A DNA stretch of 64,000 nt from Proteobacteria bacterium DTSAM18 (GTDB lineage: Bacteria; Myxococcota_A; UBA796; GCA-2862545), in the NCBI GenBank assembly GCA_028767165.1, contig JARACJ010000001.1, forward strand, positions 496,001 through 560,000, written 5' to 3'. Positions 25,286 through 35,510 of this stretch are shown piece after piece. Numbering within the stretch: the stretch's first letter is position 1; every line of letters begins with the position of its first letter. The notes below the pieces were generated by a model that saw only the letters and a list, made by a program, of their open reading frames with translations, was not told the DNA's origin and did not search any database. A program made the position numbers and the translations under genes.

Positions 25286-25954
25286 TCAGTCCTGCCGTTT
25301 CTGGGCCTCGCCGGTCATCGGGACGAAGGCGACGGGCAGGGCGTGTCGCTCGGCCAGGCCGTCGGGGGTGCGCTGGATGACCAGCAGCTCCTGCCAGCTG
25401 CGCTCGCCCACGGGGATGACGAGGCGCCCGCCCACCCGCAGCTGGTCGGTGAGGGCGGTGGGCACGTGGTCGGGGGCCGCGGTGACCACGATGGCGTCGA
25501 AGGGTCCGTGCTCGGGCCAGCCCCCGTAGCCGTCGGACACGGCGAGGTGGATCCGGCCCCTCCTCGGGTGGTCCTCGTCCACCGGGTAGCCGGCGCTGCG
25601 CAGGGCCTGTGCGGCCCGCACGGACAGCTCCGGCACGATCTCGAGGGAGAACACCTCCACCCCGAGCTGGGACAGCACGGCCGCCTGGTAGCCGGAGCCG
25701 GTGCCGATCTCGAGCACCCGGTCGCCCCGCTTCACGCCGAGCTGCTCCGTCATGTAGGCCACCATGTAGGGCTGGGAGATGGTCTGTCCCTCCCCGATCG
25801 GCAGGGGACCGTCGTCGTAGGCCGCAGCCTGCAGGCGCTCGGGGACGAACTTGTGCCGAGGCACGACCGTCATGGCGTCGAGCACGGCCTGATCCCGCAC
25901 GCCGTAGCGTTCGAGCGTTCGGACCATCTCCAGGCGTTCGACGTGGTGGGGCAA
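25286..25954 (-). CDS. pcm: Protein-L-isoaspartate O-methyltransferase
   Basis: The domain has [10 protein letters not shown], the [17 protein letters not shown] signature, the SAM motif [18 protein letters not shown] and the late GGRLVIPVG strand, all typical of PCMT. The enzyme methylates isoaspartyl residues in aged proteins to start repair. The chosen start is TTG 25954 (222 residues): GGAG lies 5 bp upstream and the length before LERYGV equals that of E. coli Pcm. ATG 25927 is the alternative but its GGAG directly abuts the codon. Confidence 0.92.
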   Translation of the reverse strand: MPHHVERLEMVRTLERYGVRDQAVLDAMTVVPRHKFVPERLQAAAYDDGPLPIGEGQTISQPYMVAYMTEQLGVKRGDRVLEIGTGSGYQAAVLSQLGVEVFSLEIVPELSVRAAQALRSAGYPVDEDHPRRGRIHLAVSDGYGGWPEHGPFDAIVVTAAPDHVPTALTDQLRVGGRLVIPVGERSWQELLVIQRTPDGLAERHALPVAFVPMTGEAQKRQD

Positions 25955-26033
25955 GGTCGCTCCGGTGGAGGGGGCCCTTCGCTCATCTGCCGAAGATCGC
26001 CCCCACCTTAGAGCGGGACTGCCCCGATGGGGC

Positions 26034-26747
26034 TCAGTCGGTGGCGCCGGCGTTGCGGGCGGCCTCGGCCATCGCGTGGGCCTTGGCGGCCTCCTCCCGG
26101 CGCTCGCTGTAGCGGTCCACCAGGTGATCGCGGATGTCCCGGGTGAGCATGGTGAAGCGGTACAGCTCCTCCATGACGTCGACCACGCGGTCACGGAACG
26201 GGGAGTCCTTCATGGTGCCGTCCTCGTGGAACTCCTGCCATGCCTTGGCCACGGAGGACTGGTTGGGGATGGTGAGCATCCGCATCCAGCGGCCGAGGAT
26301 CCGCAGGGAGTTGACGGTGTTGAAGGACTGGGAGCCACCGCTCACCTGCATCACCGCCAGCGTGCGGCCCTGGGTGGGACGGACGGCGCCCAGGCTCAGG
26401 GGGATCCAGTCGATCTGGTTCTTGAACACACCGGACAGGTTGCCGTGGATCTCGGGGCTGGACCACACGTGGCCGTCGGCCCACAGGGCGAGGTCCCGCA
26501 GCTTCTTCACCTCCGGGTGGTCCTCGTTCGACGGTCCCTTCAGGGGCAGGTCGTGGGGGTGGTAGAAGCGGACCTCGGCGCCGAGGCCCTCCAGGATCCG
26601 GGCGGCCTCCTCGGCGAGCAGGCGACTGAAGGAACGCTCCCGCAGGGATCCGTACAGCATCAGGAAGCGGGGCGGGTCGGTCCGGCGGGGCACGTCCGGC
26701 AGGGGCGGAACGGTCAGCGGGGGCGGGTTGCCGTCGTGGTGGCTCAT
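26034..26747 (-). CDS. arsH: ArsH, NADPH-dependent flavoprotein of arsenic resistance
   Basis: The 237-residue protein carries the flavodoxin-like motif [17 protein letters not shown]. It continues with [47 protein letters not shown] and [23 protein letters not shown], which are diagnostic of ArsH. ArsH oxidises trivalent organoarsenicals or acts as an azo/quinone reductase. It is the last gene of the ars operon, 11 bp after arsC. Confidence 0.95.
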   Translation of the reverse strand: MSHHDGNPPPLTVPPLPDVPRRTDPPRFLMLYGSLRERSFSRLLAEEAARILEGLGAEVRFYHPHDLPLKGPSNEDHPEVKKLRDLALWADGHVWSSPEIHGNLSGVFKNQIDWIPLSLGAVRPTQGRTLAVMQVSGGSQSFNTVNSLRILGRWMRMLTIPNQSSVAKAWQEFHEDGTMKDSPFRDRVVDVMEELYRFTMLTRDIRDHLVDRYSERREEAAKAHAMAEAARNAGATD

Positions 26748-26758
26748 GGGGCGCTCCG

Positions 26759-27208
26759 TCAGGCTGCGGGGGAGGGGTGGCGCAGGGGCAGGGACCGCTC
26801 CTCGGCGAGGGAGATCAGCCGGCGGCGGATCTCGTCGCGGGCCTCGCGGAAGTGCTGCAGCCGCTCGGCGTCGGTGAGGACCTCGCCCTTGCGATCGGGA
26901 TCGGTCAGGGGCCAGTGCAGGCGCTCGGCACCGCCGAGGAACAGGGGACACACCTCTTCCGCGCACAGGGTGATCACGAGGTCGACGGTGTCGGGATCGA
27001 TGGTCTGCACGTCCTTGGAGTGCTGGCCCGTGATGTCGATGCCGAGCTCGACCATCGCCTCGATGGCCCAGGGGTTCACCCGGCTCGGCTGGGAGCCGGC
27101 GCTCTGGATCGTGATGTCGTCGGAGAACAGGTGGCGGGCGAGGCCCTCGGCCATCTGGGAGCGGGCCGAGTTGGCCACGCACAGGAACAGGATGCTGCGG
27201 ACGGACAT
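26759..27208 (-). CDS. arsC: Arsenate reductase, low-molecular-weight phosphatase type
   Basis: The 149-residue protein opens with [22 protein letters not shown], the CX5R active-site loop of LMW-PTPase-type ArsC (Cys10). It has the shuttle pair Cys82 and Cys87 in LCAEEVCP, which marks the thioredoxin-coupled type. DPDRKG and a C-terminal helical region complete the fold. It reduces arsenate to arsenite for export by the adjacent Acr3. It is 13 bp from acr3. Confidence 0.95.
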   Translation of the reverse strand: MSVRSILFLCVANSARSQMAEGLARHLFSDDITIQSAGSQPSRVNPWAIEAMVELGIDITGQHSKDVQTIDPDTVDLVITLCAEEVCPLFLGGAERLHWPLTDPDRKGEVLTDAERLQHFREARDEIRRRLISLAEERSLPLRHPSPAA

Positions 27209-27221
27209 GGGGACTCCGTGT

Positions 27222-28253
<1,032 letters not shown>

Positions 28254-28282
28254 CGTGGGCTCCAGGAGGAAGGGGAGGGGGC

Positions 28283-28666
28283 TCAGAGGGCGTTCAGGAG
28301 GGCCCGAAGACGCTGCAGGGCGGAGGGCTCGATGCAGTAGCAGACACGGGGACCATCCACCTCGCCGCGGATCAGGCCGGCGGCCTTGAGCTGCTTGAGG
28401 TGCTGGGAGACGGTGGACTGGGCCAGGGGGAGCTGGTCGACGATGTCGCCACAGACGCAGGCCTGCCGGCGGAGCAGGATCCGCAGGATCTGCACCCGGG
28501 CCGGGTGGCCGAGGGCCTTGGCGTAGGAGGCGAGCTGCTCGGCGAACGCGACCTCATCGAGGGGAAGTCGTGGGTCCGCGGGCGTGGCGGGACCACAGGT
28601 GGCAGGCGCACATGTGGGGCCGCAGGAGGCCTCGTCGGGGGCGGGCTGGAGGTCTTCCAGGGACAT
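28283..28666 (-). CDS. arsR: ArsR-family arsenic-responsive repressor
   Basis: The 127-residue protein has the winged-helix ArsR fold ([15 protein letters not shown]...[19 protein letters not shown]). The sensor pair Cys70 and Cys72 (ACVCGDIV) lies in the recognition region, with further thiols at Cys109/Cys111 and an unusual Cys-rich N-terminal tail (Cys15, Cys19, Cys24). The arrangement suggests As(III) coordination by several cysteines. It leads the operon; a palindromic operator (28689-28712) lies just upstream. Confidence 0.92.
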   Translation of the reverse strand: MSLEDLQPAPDEASCGPTCAPATCGPATPADPRLPLDEVAFAEQLASYAKALGHPARVQILRILLRRQACVCGDIVDQLPLAQSTVSQHLKQLKAAGLIRGEVDGPRVCYCIEPSALQRLRALLNAL

Positions 28667-28688
28667 CGTGGCTCCTCACCAGGGGATT

Positions 28689-28712
28689 GCCCATCGTCGA
28701 TATACGATGGGC
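28689..28712 (-). promoter_or_regulatory. Palindromic operator candidate for ArsR
   Basis: Perfect 9-bp arms GCCCATCGT and ACGATGGGC are separated by 6 bases, and the palindrome ends 23 bp before the arsR start codon. Its position and symmetry fit an ArsR dimer site controlling the operon. Confidence 0.7.
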
Positions 28713-28792
28713 GTGTCCCGGGCCAGTCCCGGCATGTTCCGTTCCCGTGAAGCGGGGCCCCCGGTGCCTCGGCCGGCCTTGGGGCGGCGGCG

Positions 28793-30730
28793 CTAGCCGG
28801 CGTCCTCGATGGCAGGCTTCGCCTTGCCGCCGGCCTTCTTCTCGAGCACCTCGAGGGCATACGCCTCGGCCTGGCTGATGAATTTGCCGTGGTCCTTGGG
28901 ATCCACCTTGTGCTTGGTGAGGATCTGCGCGGCGTGCTTGTGGATCTTGGTGGGGCTGTCGGGGTTCTTCAGGCCCTTGGCGCGCTCCTGGATGTCGTCC
29001 CAGGCCTTGGCGTAGCGGGTCTGCCGCTTGGCCGCGAACTTGCCGGCCAGCGAGCGGGTGCCCTCGGCGAGCTTGCGGCCGAAGCCGAGCCCCCCGATCG
29101 TGGTGAGCATCGTGGTGCCGGCCTGCTTGTTGTTCTTGGAGCGCTCGACGCTGTACAGGCGGGACTTCGTCTGCACGTCGTCGTGATCCCACTGGCCGCC
29201 CTTGAGGTGGGCATCCGCCTGCTTGAGCGCGGCCTCCTCCTCCTCGTTCTGCTTGTTGCGGGCCTTGCCGGTGTGGACGACCTGGTGGACGTCCTGCTTC
29301 TCCTCGCCCTTGCTCCAGTGGTCGTCGTTGGAGCGGGCACCCTCGACGGCCGGAGGGGTGTCGAGGTCGTGCTTCGCCCGAAGCTGGTTGAGCTCGGCGA
29401 GGGGGAACGACAGGTGGGACATCGGGGTGTTGGGCCCCTGGTGGCCGAACTTGATGATCTCGCCGGCGCTGTGGGCCTCGCCGGCGTCCGACACGAGGTC
29501 GCCGGCGGCCCGGTAGTGGGTGCTCTTGTGCTTGTCGGGGTCGATCTTGTCGGCTTCCTGCTTGTGGATGCCGGGCGCCTGGAAGGTGACGACGTTGCCG
29601 ACCATGGAGCCGAACCGGGCGGCGGCGAGCTGGGCGAGGGCACCGCCGAGGCTGTGGCCGGTGACCAGCGGTACGCCCGGTCCCTTGGTCTGGGAGAGCA
29701 CCTGCTTGATGTCGCGGGCATTGCGGGAGAACTGGAACGTGCCGATGCCCCGGCCGTTGGCATCGTCGAGGGCGCCGCCGGCGTTGGCGGTGCCCCGGAA
29801 GGCGACCACGGGCTTGAGCGGGTTGCCGTCGGGATCCTTCGCGTCGGGGGAGGAGGGGACGAAGCCCACCACGCGGAAGCCCGAGTTGGTGTCTTCGTAC
29901 TCGGCCGAGATCTCGTAGCCCCAGGCGGCGAGGGTGGAGGCATCTCCGCGGCCATAGGCGTAGGTGTGGGCGAGCTGCTCGACGATGACGTGGAACGCCG
30001 GGATGTCGGCCGTGGCCTGCAGGATCTTCTCCTCATCGGTGAGCATGTGCTCCACGCCGCCCTGGATGGCGCCCCACAGCCCCCCGAGGGCACCGCCTGC
30101 GAGGGCGGGCAGGCCGCCGAGGAGACCGCCGCCGATCTTGGCGCCCGTGGTGGCGGCCTTCTTGCCGCCGAGGGCCCCGAGCCCCCCGCCGATGCCGGCA
30201 CCGATGAGCCCGGGCACTGCACCCGCGAGCATGGCGCCGTTGGTGGCGCCACCCTTGGCGCTGGTCTTGATGGTGTCGCCGATGCCGCTGGCCTTGTTCT
30301 TCGCGGCATCCCAGCCCTCGGACAGGGTGTTGCCGACGGCCTTGAGACCCCGGCCGGCCTTGTTGGCGCCCTTGACCGCGAGGTCGCCCACGGCCTTGGC
30401 GCCGCTCAGGGCCGCACCACCGAGGGCGGAGGCACCCTTGGTGATGCCCTTGCCGGTGGCCTTGAGCGCCTTGCCGATGCCCTTGCCGGCGGACTTCAGG
30501 CCGCCGCCGATGCCCTTGCCCAGGCTCTTCAGGCCCTTTCCGAACCGGGCGAGCCGGCCCTTGGGCTTGCCTTGCTCGCCCTTCTGACCGATCAGATCGA
30601 GCGCGAGCGGCTGCGCCTGCTGCTGCTCCTGGGACGGCTGCACGAGCGGATCCTGCAGGACGTCGCTCGATGGCTGGGAGGGGGCGGAGGCCTGGCGGGC
30701 CTTGCTCCTGGTACCGATCTCGAGTGCCAT
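28793..30730 (-). CDS. Class-3-lipase-fold protein with glycine-zipper N-terminus (effector-like)
   Basis: The 645-residue protein has three parts. Residues 1-45 are Gln-rich and disordered. Residues 55-235 are Gly/Ala/Lys-rich with repeated LKSLGKGIGGGL-type and GAVPGLIGAGIGGGLGAL segments that look membrane-inserting. Residues 245-460 form a lipase_3 domain with GHSLGG (Ser360 nucleophile), a probable Asp in YRAAGDLVSD and His in SHLSFPL. A basic, coiled tail follows. No secretion signal is present. The layout recalls toxin cargo of contractile or type VI systems, but no such genes lie nearby. It lies upstream of arsR on the same strand. Confidence 0.75.
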   Translation of the reverse strand: MALEIGTRSKARQASAPSQPSSDVLQDPLVQPSQEQQQAQPLALDLIGQKGEQGKPKGRLARFGKGLKSLGKGIGGGLKSAGKGIGKALKATGKGITKGASALGGAALSGAKAVGDLAVKGANKAGRGLKAVGNTLSEGWDAAKNKASGIGDTIKTSAKGGATNGAMLAGAVPGLIGAGIGGGLGALGGKKAATTGAKIGGGLLGGLPALAGGALGGLWGAIQGGVEHMLTDEEKILQATADIPAFHVIVEQLAHTYAYGRGDASTLAAWGYEISAEYEDTNSGFRVVGFVPSSPDAKDPDGNPLKPVVAFRGTANAGGALDDANGRGIGTFQFSRNARDIKQVLSQTKGPGVPLVTGHSLGGALAQLAAARFGSMVGNVVTFQAPGIHKQEADKIDPDKHKSTHYRAAGDLVSDAGEAHSAGEIIKFGHQGPNTPMSHLSFPLAELNQLRAKHDLDTPPAVEGARSNDDHWSKGEEKQDVHQVVHTGKARNKQNEEEEAALKQADAHLKGGQWDHDDVQTKSRLYSVERSKNNKQAGTTMLTTIGGLGFGRKLAEGTRSLAGKFAAKRQTRYAKAWDDIQERAKGLKNPDSPTKIHKHAAQILTKHKVDPKDHGKFISQAEAYALEVLEKKAGGKAKPAIEDAG

Positions 30731-30936
30731 GGTTCGCTCCGGGCATCGGTACCACTGTAACGTTGATGTGCGTGGTTGTTCACCCCGTTTGTGGGATGAT
30801 TGTTGACGGCCGTCCGGTAATACCGTCTCGGAGCGTCCAAACGGATGGGAACGGGCGACCTGCCACGAAGAGGATCGGATCTGACGAAGGTCACGAACGG
30901 GGCACGACGGTCACGAAGGGGGCATCGGGCCCTGGA

Positions 30937-32001
30937 CTAGAATTGGATGCCCCGCTCCGGCGTGAGCGGCTCCGGCGTCTGCGCCTGGGGGCCGTCGAGC
31001 ATCTGCAGCAGGTCGATCTCGATGGCGCGAGCGATGGTGCTGATCGGGACGTCGTTGGCGGTGCCCTCGAAGGGGTTCTCGCTCGCTCGGCCGATGCGCT
31101 CGATGGTGTGGAAGACCCACATGACCACCATGCTGAACGGCACGCTCGCCCAGACGAAGACGTACTCACCGAAGACCGGGTAGTCCTCGGCGACGACCTC
31201 CGACAGGGTCTGGAATTGCTCCATGACGGCGAAGGGAACCATGAACAGGAAGATCCAGACGAAGAAGCTGTTCAGCGTGGCGTACTGCCGGGGGTAGGGG
31301 AAGTTCTTGATCCGCTCGGACTTGCCCTGCAGGGCCACGAGCTCCGTGAGCTGGTCCTGCATCGACATGTGACGGAAGTCGTCGATGAGGTCCTGCAGGC
31401 GAAGCTCCCGAAGGCGATGGCTCTGGGTGGTGAGCAGGGCGGTGGCGGGGTTGGCGTGGGCGAGCACCTGCTGCACCTCGTCGGGAGACAGGTGGGGCGT
31501 CAGGTCCTCCTCGAGGGTGCGCTGGTGTTCCGGACAGGCGGCCCGGATGCCCCACTCCTGGTTGCTGCGGTGCTTGTGGAAGTACTCCCACTCCCGCATC
31601 GAGCGCATGCTGTGCCGAAACGCCGCCATCCAGGCGATGTGTCGTTGGACGAGCTCCTGCTGGATGGCGCCGAGTGTCTCGGCGGGGACGGGCTCGGGGC
31701 TGAACTGGTCGGAGATGAAGTCGCAGACCACGAACCCCCACGCGCGTGAGGTGTTCACGACGCCGCCCCAGATCTTCCGCGCCTCCCACAGCCGGTCGTA
31801 GGTCGCGTTGTTCTGGAAGCCGAGGATGAAGGCGACGGCGGTGCCCACCAGGGACACCGGAAGCCAGGGCACGTGGAGCCAGCGCAACCCCAGCAGCTCC
31901 ACCAGGACCACGGGGACCAGGGAGATGACGAGGAAGGTGAGGGTCTCGTACCGGGTCCATCGGAGCATGTCCCGGGGGGAGTAGACGCGCTTGGTGTACA
32001 T
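30937..32001 (-). CDS. Bestrophin-like (UPF0187) anion channel
   Basis: The 354-residue protein has four hydrophobic segments in the bestrophin arrangement. GFQNNATYDRLWEARKIWGGVVNTSRAW is the family signature after the second segment, and VWIFLFMVPFAVMEQFQTL and FVWASVPFSMVVMWVFHTIERIG form the later ones. The conserved NPFEGTANDVPI acidic cluster follows. Bacterial members form pentameric ion channels or support envelope homeostasis. Several Met codons precede 32001, none with a strong ribosome binding site; 32001 matches the usual family N-terminus. Confidence 0.88.
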   Translation of the reverse strand: MYTKRVYSPRDMLRWTRYETLTFLVISLVPVVLVELLGLRWLHVPWLPVSLVGTAVAFILGFQNNATYDRLWEARKIWGGVVNTSRAWGFVVCDFISDQFSPEPVPAETLGAIQQELVQRHIAWMAAFRHSMRSMREWEYFHKHRSNQEWGIRAACPEHQRTLEEDLTPHLSPDEVQQVLAHANPATALLTTQSHRLRELRLQDLIDDFRHMSMQDQLTELVALQGKSERIKNFPYPRQYATLNSFFVWIFLFMVPFAVMEQFQTLSEVVAEDYPVFGEYVFVWASVPFSMVVMWVFHTIERIGRASENPFEGTANDVPISTIARAIEIDLLQMLDGPQAQTPEPLTPERGIQF

Positions 32002-32179
32002 GGAGAGTGGCTCGGGGCTCGGGCGCCCCGTACGCGTCGGACCATCCACTGCAGCGGACATGGGGAGCAGCCCGGAGCGGAAGACGTGCCGCGGGTGCAT
32101 GTCGGGAGCCCTCGGGTGGGAGCGTGAGCTGACGTCTCGTGACGACGTGCCGTCCCCGGCTCGCCTGGAGATCTGATAT

Positions 32180-32213
32180 ATGACCAGTGGTCATTCGAGT
32201 GACCGATGGTCAT
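32180..32213 (+). promoter_or_regulatory. Twin TetR-type operators upstream of the methyltransferase-tetR operon
   Basis: A perfect palindrome, ATGACCAGTGGTCAT (32180-32194), is followed by a near copy, GTGACCGATGGTCAT (32199-32213). Their starts are 19 bp apart, just before the SD and start codon at 32233. Position and symmetry fit autoregulation by the TetR protein encoded two genes on. Confidence 0.75.
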
Positions 32214-32232
32214 TCATGCTTGAGGAGGCCCC

Positions 32233-32838
32233 ATGAAGACCCCCCGGAACACCCCGCAGGCCCAGGCGCTCTGGGATGGCGCCTGGAAGGACGCCGACGC
32301 ATCCGAGACGGAGGTCAACGCCGATCTGCGCGCCCTGGCGGAGCAGCTACGAAGTGGCCGCGCGCTGGATCTCGGCTGCGGCCTCGGACAGAACGCCATC
32401 TGGCTCGCGGAGCACGGGTTCGAGGTGACCGCCTGCGACCTGTCGTCCGTCGGCCTCGACAAGGCCCGTGCCGCGGCCGCATCCCGGGGCGCGCGTGTGG
32501 CGTTCCGCCAGCTCGATGCGGCGGAGTGGACCCCGGACGAGACCTTCGACCTCGTCGTCAACACCTACGCCCTGCCGATGGACGGGGACCGTCGGGCCCG
32601 CGCCATCCGGGCGGCGGCCGCGGCGGTCGCCCCGGGGGGCTACCTGCTGATGGCCGACTGGCATGTCGGCGCGGCCAGGGTGTACCCGGAGGTGTTCAGC
32701 GAGGACGATCTCCTCACCCTCGACGAGGTGCTGCCCCTGCTCGACGGTCTCGAGGTGATCCTGCAGGAGGACGGAAGGCCAGGCGGAAAGCTGCCGGACG
32801 TCTTCGTCGTCGCACGCCGTCCGGTGGAGGCGGCGTGA
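32233..32838 (+). CDS. Class I SAM-dependent methyltransferase
   Basis: The 201-residue protein has SAM motif I LDLGCGLGQNAIWLAEHGFEVTACDLS, then FDLVVNTYALP and a GGYLLMADWHV strand, the standard class I layout. The LWDGAWKDADAS opening resembles small tellurite/thiopurine-type methyltransferases, so a detoxification substrate is possible but not shown. AGGAGG lies at 32222-32227. The stop overlaps the GTG start of the TetR gene, so the two are translationally coupled, suggesting the enzyme is induced by the regulator's ligand. Confidence 0.88.
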   Translation: MKTPRNTPQAQALWDGAWKDADASETEVNADLRALAEQLRSGRALDLGCGLGQNAIWLAEHGFEVTACDLSSVGLDKARAAAASRGARVAFRQLDAAEWTPDETFDLVVNTYALPMDGDRRARAIRAAAAAVAPGGYLLMADWHVGAARVYPEVFSEDDLLTLDEVLPLLDGLEVILQEDGRPGGKLPDVFVVARRPVEAA

Positions 32839-33416
32839 GCCAGGACGACGCCCCGATGGGCAGGTTCCAGCCGCCGGAGGTGCGCTGCCGTCAGGTCCTC
32901 GACGCCGCCCGGGAGCTCCTCGTGCAGGTGGGCTACGAGCGGATGAGCGTCTCTGCGGTGGCCCGCCGGGCGGGCATCGCCAAGGGCACCGTGTACCTGT
33001 ACTTCGACAGCAAGGCAGCCATCCTGGCGGCGCTGCAGGCGGAGCTGGTGGCCGACATGGTGGCGCTGCCGGCCCTCGACGACCCCCGGGCGTCCTGGCC
33101 GGAGCGCCTGGATGCGCTGGTGGCGCACTGGCTGCAGCTCGATCTGAGCCACGCCGACGTCTACGCGGCGGTGTTCGCCATGAGCCACGACGACCAGCCG
33201 GACCACCTCGTGGCCTGCCTGGATCTGCTGCGTCGGATCGTGGAAGGCGGCATCGAGGAAGGCGTCTTCGACGTGGAGGACATCGACGAGACCGTCCGGA
33301 TGCTGTTCCACGGCTACAGCGGGGTGGCGTTCGCGAAGCGCGACGGGCCGGCGGACGCCGAGCGGCTCACGGGCGTGGTGCAGCGGTTGTGGCGGCGGGT
33401 GGTCGGTCTGACGTGA
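32835..33416 (+). CDS. TetR-family transcriptional regulator
   Basis: Starting at GTG 32835 (GGAGG at 32826-32830), the 193-residue protein has a TetR DNA-binding domain at about residues 15-60 (RQVLDAARELLVQVGYERMSVSAVARRAGIAKGTVYLYF split over helix-turn-helix). A ligand-binding helical domain follows. It overlaps the methyltransferase stop by one base. The twin palindromes at 32180-32213 are its likely target. The start at ATG 32856 would remove seven residues. Confidence 0.9.
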   Translation: MSQDDAPMGRFQPPEVRCRQVLDAARELLVQVGYERMSVSAVARRAGIAKGTVYLYFDSKAAILAALQAELVADMVALPALDDPRASWPERLDALVAHWLQLDLSHADVYAAVFAMSHDDQPDHLVACLDLLRRIVEGGIEEGVFDVEDIDETVRMLFHGYSGVAFAKRDGPADAERLTGVVQRLWRRVVGLT

Positions 33417-33498
33417 GCGCTTGACGGCGCTCACGGAGACACGGATCCGGGCGGGGCACTCTGTGTGAGCCCCCCCAGCCTTCCCCAAGAACGAAGAA

Positions 33499-33522
33499 GG
33501 CGGGCCCTTTCAAGGACCCGCC
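33499..33522. terminator. Bidirectional hairpin between tetR and the helicase gene
   Basis: GGCGGGCCCTT pairs with AAGGACCCGCC with one mismatch and a 2-nt loop between the convergent genes. TTCAGCCG is repeated three times just downstream (33530-33550). Confidence 0.65.
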
Positions 33523-33551
33523 GTGTTCGTTCAGCCGTTCAGCCGTTCAGC

Positions 33552-35510
33552 TCAGCGCTGGGGCTTGGAGAAGCGGAACTTCTTTCCGCCGAAGGGCTTG
33601 CGGTCGGCGCGATCGCCGCGGTCGTCGCGCTTGTGGCCCCAGGGCTTGCGGCCGGGGGTGCCGCGCTTGCCCTCGCGGGACTCGCTGTGGTCGCCCTTGG
33701 ACTTGTAGGGGCGATCCTGGAAGCCACCCTCACGGCGGGGGGCGTCGTCGCGGCGACCCTTGGACTTGTAGGGGCGATCCTGGAAGCCACCCTCGCGGCG
33801 GGGGCCGCGGCCACGGAACTCGCGGCGGTCGCCGTCGTTGCGGTCACCGCGGTCGGCGTAGCGCTCGGGGTCACGCTGCATGGGGGGCTTGCGGCGGTTG
33901 TCGCGGGGACGGGCGAGCTCGATGTCGACGTCCTGGCCACGCAGCTGGATGGTCTGGTGTGCCTGGGCGATGCGCTCGGCGTCGGCGGCGGCCATGCCCA
34001 CGAAGGTGATGTGCTGCATGACCTGGATCTTGCCGATGAACTCGGACTTCAGGCCCGTCTCGCCGGCGAGGGCGCCGACGATGTCGCCGGGGCGCACCCG
34101 GTGACGCATGCCGGCGTGGATGGCGAGCTGGGCCTCGTTTGCGGCGCGGCGCACGGGCTCGTCGATCTCCACGGGGTCGGTCAGGGAGACGTCGCGGACG
34201 CCGAGCAGCACCTTGACGGCAGCGGCGGCCAGATCCTCGGCGGACAGGTCGAGGGAGCCGATGAACTCACGGACGTCGTCGATCTCGCCGGCGGCGACCG
34301 TCGTCAGCTCTTCGACGAACTGGTTGCGGCGGGCGATGGAGATGGCACGCTCGCTGGGGAGCTGCACCTGCTCGACGTTGTGGCCGATGTCGCGCTGGAT
34401 CCAGTTGAACTTGCGGCGGTCGCGGGGGCCCACGAGGCTGATGGCGTGACCCTCACGGCCGGCGCGACCGGTGCGGCCGATGCGGTGCACGTAGGTCTCG
34501 GCGTCGTCGGGCAGGTCGAAGTTGATCACGTGGGTGATGTGCTGCACGTCGATGCCGCGGGCAGCCACGTCGGTGGCGGCGAGGATCTTCAGGCCGCCGG
34601 AGCGCAGGCGCATGAGGACGCGCTCACGGGCCGCCTGGGACAGATCGCCGTGGAGGGCGTCGACGGGCAGGCCACGCTTGGCGAGGTTCTCGGCGATCTC
34701 GGCGCAGCCGCGGCGGGTGCGGGCGAAGATGAGCATGGCGTCGCCGGTCTCGGCGCGCAGGATGCGCTCGATGGCGTTCATCTTCTCGGACTGGCGGACG
34801 GGGATCCAGGTCTGCTCGATGTGGTCGACGTGGTTGCCCGAATCCTCGACCTCGAGCTGCAGGGGATCGGTGAGGTAGGTCTGGGCGACGTCGCGGATGG
34901 CGTCGGGCATCGTGGCGGAGAACAGGGCGTTCTGCTGGGTGCCGGGGCAGGCGCGCATGATCTGCTGCACGGCCTCGATGAAGCCCATGCGGAGCATCTC
35001 GTCGGCCTCGTCGAGCACGAGGTACTCGAGGCCGGACAGGTCGAGGTTGCCGCGCTCGATGTGGTCGATGATGCGGCCGGGGGTGCCGACGACGATGGGC
35101 ACGCCGGACTTGAGCGCCTTGAGCTGGCCGTCGTAGGGCACGCCGCCGTAGATGGTGACGCCGCGCACGGGCAGGCCGGCGGAGAAGGTCTTGAGGGCGT
35201 CGGCCACCTGGATGGCGAGCTCGCGGGTGGGGGCGAGGACGAGGGCCTTCACACCCTTGGGGCCGTGGGCGAGCTTGTGGATCATCGGCAGGCCGAAGGC
35301 GCCGGTCTTGCCGGAGCCGGTGCGGGCGCCGCCGAGGACGTCGCGGCCCTCCAGCAGCGCGGGGATGGCGACCTGCTGGATGGGGGTGGGGGTCTCGAAG
35401 CCGAGCTTGGCGATGGCGCCGAGGATGCGCTCGTCGAGGCCGAAGTCGGCGAAGGAGGGGCCGGTGGCCTCGGTGGGGGTGTCGACGGTCTGGGTAGCGG
35501 TCTCGTTCAT
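33552..35510 (-). CDS. deaD: DEAD-box RNA helicase, DeaD/CsdA type
   Basis: The 652-residue protein has the motifs PTPIQQVAIP (Q motif), GARTGSGKT (61-69), PTRELA, VGTPGRI, DEAD (167-170), SAT (198-200) and HRIGRTGRAG. A DbpA-like RNA-binding domain follows (RVRPGDIVGALAGETGL...IGKIQVMQHITFV). The long basic Arg/Gly/Asp-rich tail contains a 21-codon tandem duplication with two EGGFQDRPYKSKG units. The family unwinds structured RNA in ribosome assembly, RNA decay and cold adaptation. The start at 35510 precedes the short disordered N-terminus usual in these proteins. Confidence 0.94.
   Translation of the reverse strand: MNETATQTVDTPTEATGPSFADFGLDERILGAIAKLGFETPTPIQQVAIPALLEGRDVLGGARTGSGKTGAFGLPMIHKLAHGPKGVKALVLAPTRELAIQVADALKTFSAGLPVRGVTIYGGVPYDGQLKALKSGVPIVVGTPGRIIDHIERGNLDLSGLEYLVLDEADEMLRMGFIEAVQQIMRACPGTQQNALFSATMPDAIRDVAQTYLTDPLQLEVEDSGNHVDHIEQTWIPVRQSEKMNAIERILRAETGDAMLIFARTRRGCAEIAENLAKRGLPVDALHGDLSQAARERVLMRLRSGGLKILAATDVAARGIDVQHITHVINFDLPDDAETYVHRIGRTGRAGREGHAISLVGPRDRRKFNWIQRDIGHNVEQVQLPSERAISIARRNQFVEELTTVAAGEIDDVREFIGSLDLSAEDLAAAAVKVLLGVRDVSLTDPVEIDEPVRRAANEAQLAIHAGMRHRVRPGDIVGALAGETGLKSEFIGKIQVMQHITFVGMAAADAERIAQAHQTIQLRGQDVDIELARPRDNRRKPPMQRDPERYADRGDRNDGDRREFRGRGPRREGGFQDRPYKSKGRRDDAPRREGGFQDRPYKSKGDHSESREGKRGTPGRKPWGHKRDDRGDRADRKPFGGKKFRFSKPQR
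33694..33794 (-). repeat. Tandem duplication in the helicase tail
   Basis: A 38-bp stretch starting CCCTTGGACTTGTAGG is repeated at 33694-33731 and 33757-33794, a 63-bp (21-codon) period. It encodes the twin EGGFQDRPYKSKG segments. Confidence 0.85.
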
